30,474 nt of DNA from Burkholderiales bacterium (lineage in GTDB: Bacteria; Pseudomonadota; Gammaproteobacteria; Burkholderiales; Burkholderiaceae), in assembly GCA_947372535.1 (NCBI GenBank), contig CANBUA010000014.1:1-30474 (forward strand), read 5' to 3'. Positions 30,082 to 30,474 of this stretch are shown here, piece by piece. Position numbers and translations under genes: made by a program. Position 1 is the first letter of the stretch. Every line of letters begins with the position of its first letter. The notes below the pieces were generated by a model. That model saw only the letters and a list, made by a program, of their open reading frames with translations, was not told where the DNA came from and did no database searches.

Positions 30082-30474
30082 TCACGCGCTCTGAGGGGGC
30101 GCTTGCCGCGTGCGGACCAGCAAGGCCTCCGGCGGCAGTTGCACGGTCTGGATGGGCTTGTCGACCAGCTTGCGGGCGGCCGTGCGCGTCATGCCCAGGC
30201 CCAGCAGGATGTGGAACGCGATGTCTTGTGGGTAGTCATCCGTCATGTTCGTTCGCGTGCTGAGCGAAAACATGGCCGCGCTCGTGGTGCCGACCACGAG
30301 GTCCAGGCCCAGCATCGGGTCGGAGAGCGTGAAGCGGCCGGCCTCGGTCGCCTCGATCAGGTCGCGCATGAGGTAGCCCAGGCTGGGCATCTTGTCCAGG
30401 CTGCGCGCCACGCCCACGCGCGAGATGAACCGCCCGGCTTGCGGGAACTGCCGGGCCGCATGCAAGACCATGCG
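30082..30474 (-). CDS. C-terminal part of a TetR/AcrR-family regulator (partial)
   Basis: The frame runs off the right edge, so the helix-turn-helix is outside the window. The visible 130 residues (ATEAGRFTLSDPMLGLDLVV, then TTSAAMFSLSTR, ending in a GLGMTRTAARKLVDKPIQTV segment) look like a TetR C-terminal ligand-binding domain: helical, with Leu/Arg-rich patterns and a final GLGMT-x-x-AR-x-L motif common in this family. It precedes the SDR gene by 56 bp on the same strand. Family assignment rests on the C-terminal half only. Confidence 0.65.
   Translation of the reverse strand, partial: RMVLHAARQFPQAGRFISRVGVARSLDKMPSLGYLMRDLIEATEAGRFTLSDPMLGLDLVVGTTSAAMFSLSTRTNMTDDYPQDIAFHILLGLGMTRTAARKLVDKPIQTVQLPPEALLVRTRQAPPQSA

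Overview
The window looks like part of a beta-proteobacterial chromosome, most likely order Burkholderiales. The reasons are high GC throughout, PEP-CTERM sorting signals on secreted proteins, many LysR/SDR pairs, and a short-chain PHA-depolymerase-type esterase. This placement is inferred from gene content, not from a marker gene. No rRNA, tRNA or CRISPR array was seen.

Positions 1-214 hold the edge of a mobile element: the tail of an unidentified gene running into three copies of a 14-bp repeat, the outermost ending in ACA (TGT when read inward). From 566 to about 13,740 is a regulator-rich accessory region in which small metabolic genes sit next to their own regulators: LysR with two SDRs; an XRE/MmyB-type regulator with an alpha/beta hydrolase; LysR with a tautomerase-isochorismatase fusion, a tautomerase and an FMN reductase; Crp/Fnr with an SDR and a darcynin-family protein; MerR with a carboxymuconolactone decarboxylase-like protein; and ArsR with NIPSNAP and ABM proteins. 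It also holds decayed genes (a truncated PEP-CTERM gene at 5423-5965 and an SDR scar at 6124-6284), so it has been rearranged.

From 14,066 to 19,710 come an NRAMP-like transporter with altered metal-site motifs, translationally coupled to a PHA-depolymerase-type esterase; a membrane-anchored alpha/beta hydrolase; an intact PEP-CTERM protein; and a DHH/DHHA1 phosphoesterase.

The most notable system is at 19,828-29,145. Eight genes on the plus strand form a complete Nit1C-type cluster: MSMEG_0572 family protein, Nit6803-type nitrilase, MSMEG_0568 radical SAM protein, MSMEG_0567 GNAT, Sll0787-type AIR-synthase-like protein, MSMEG_0565 glycosyltransferase, MSMEG_0570 protein and MSMEG_0569 flavoprotein. 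The genes are tightly packed or overlapping. A MocR-type (GntR-aminotransferase) regulator is divergent, across a 426-bp intergenic region. That region contains two pairs of direct repeats sharing TTGATCGCAT, a close match to a sigma-54 -24/-12 promoter, and two NtrC-like sites about 200 bp upstream of it. This suggests dual control by nitrogen limitation and by an amine/PLP-sensing regulator. The family is linked in the literature to nitrogen starvation and cyanide assimilation, but its pathway and product are not settled.

The window ends with an SDR (29,186-30,025) and the C-terminal part of a probable TetR regulator cut by the window edge.
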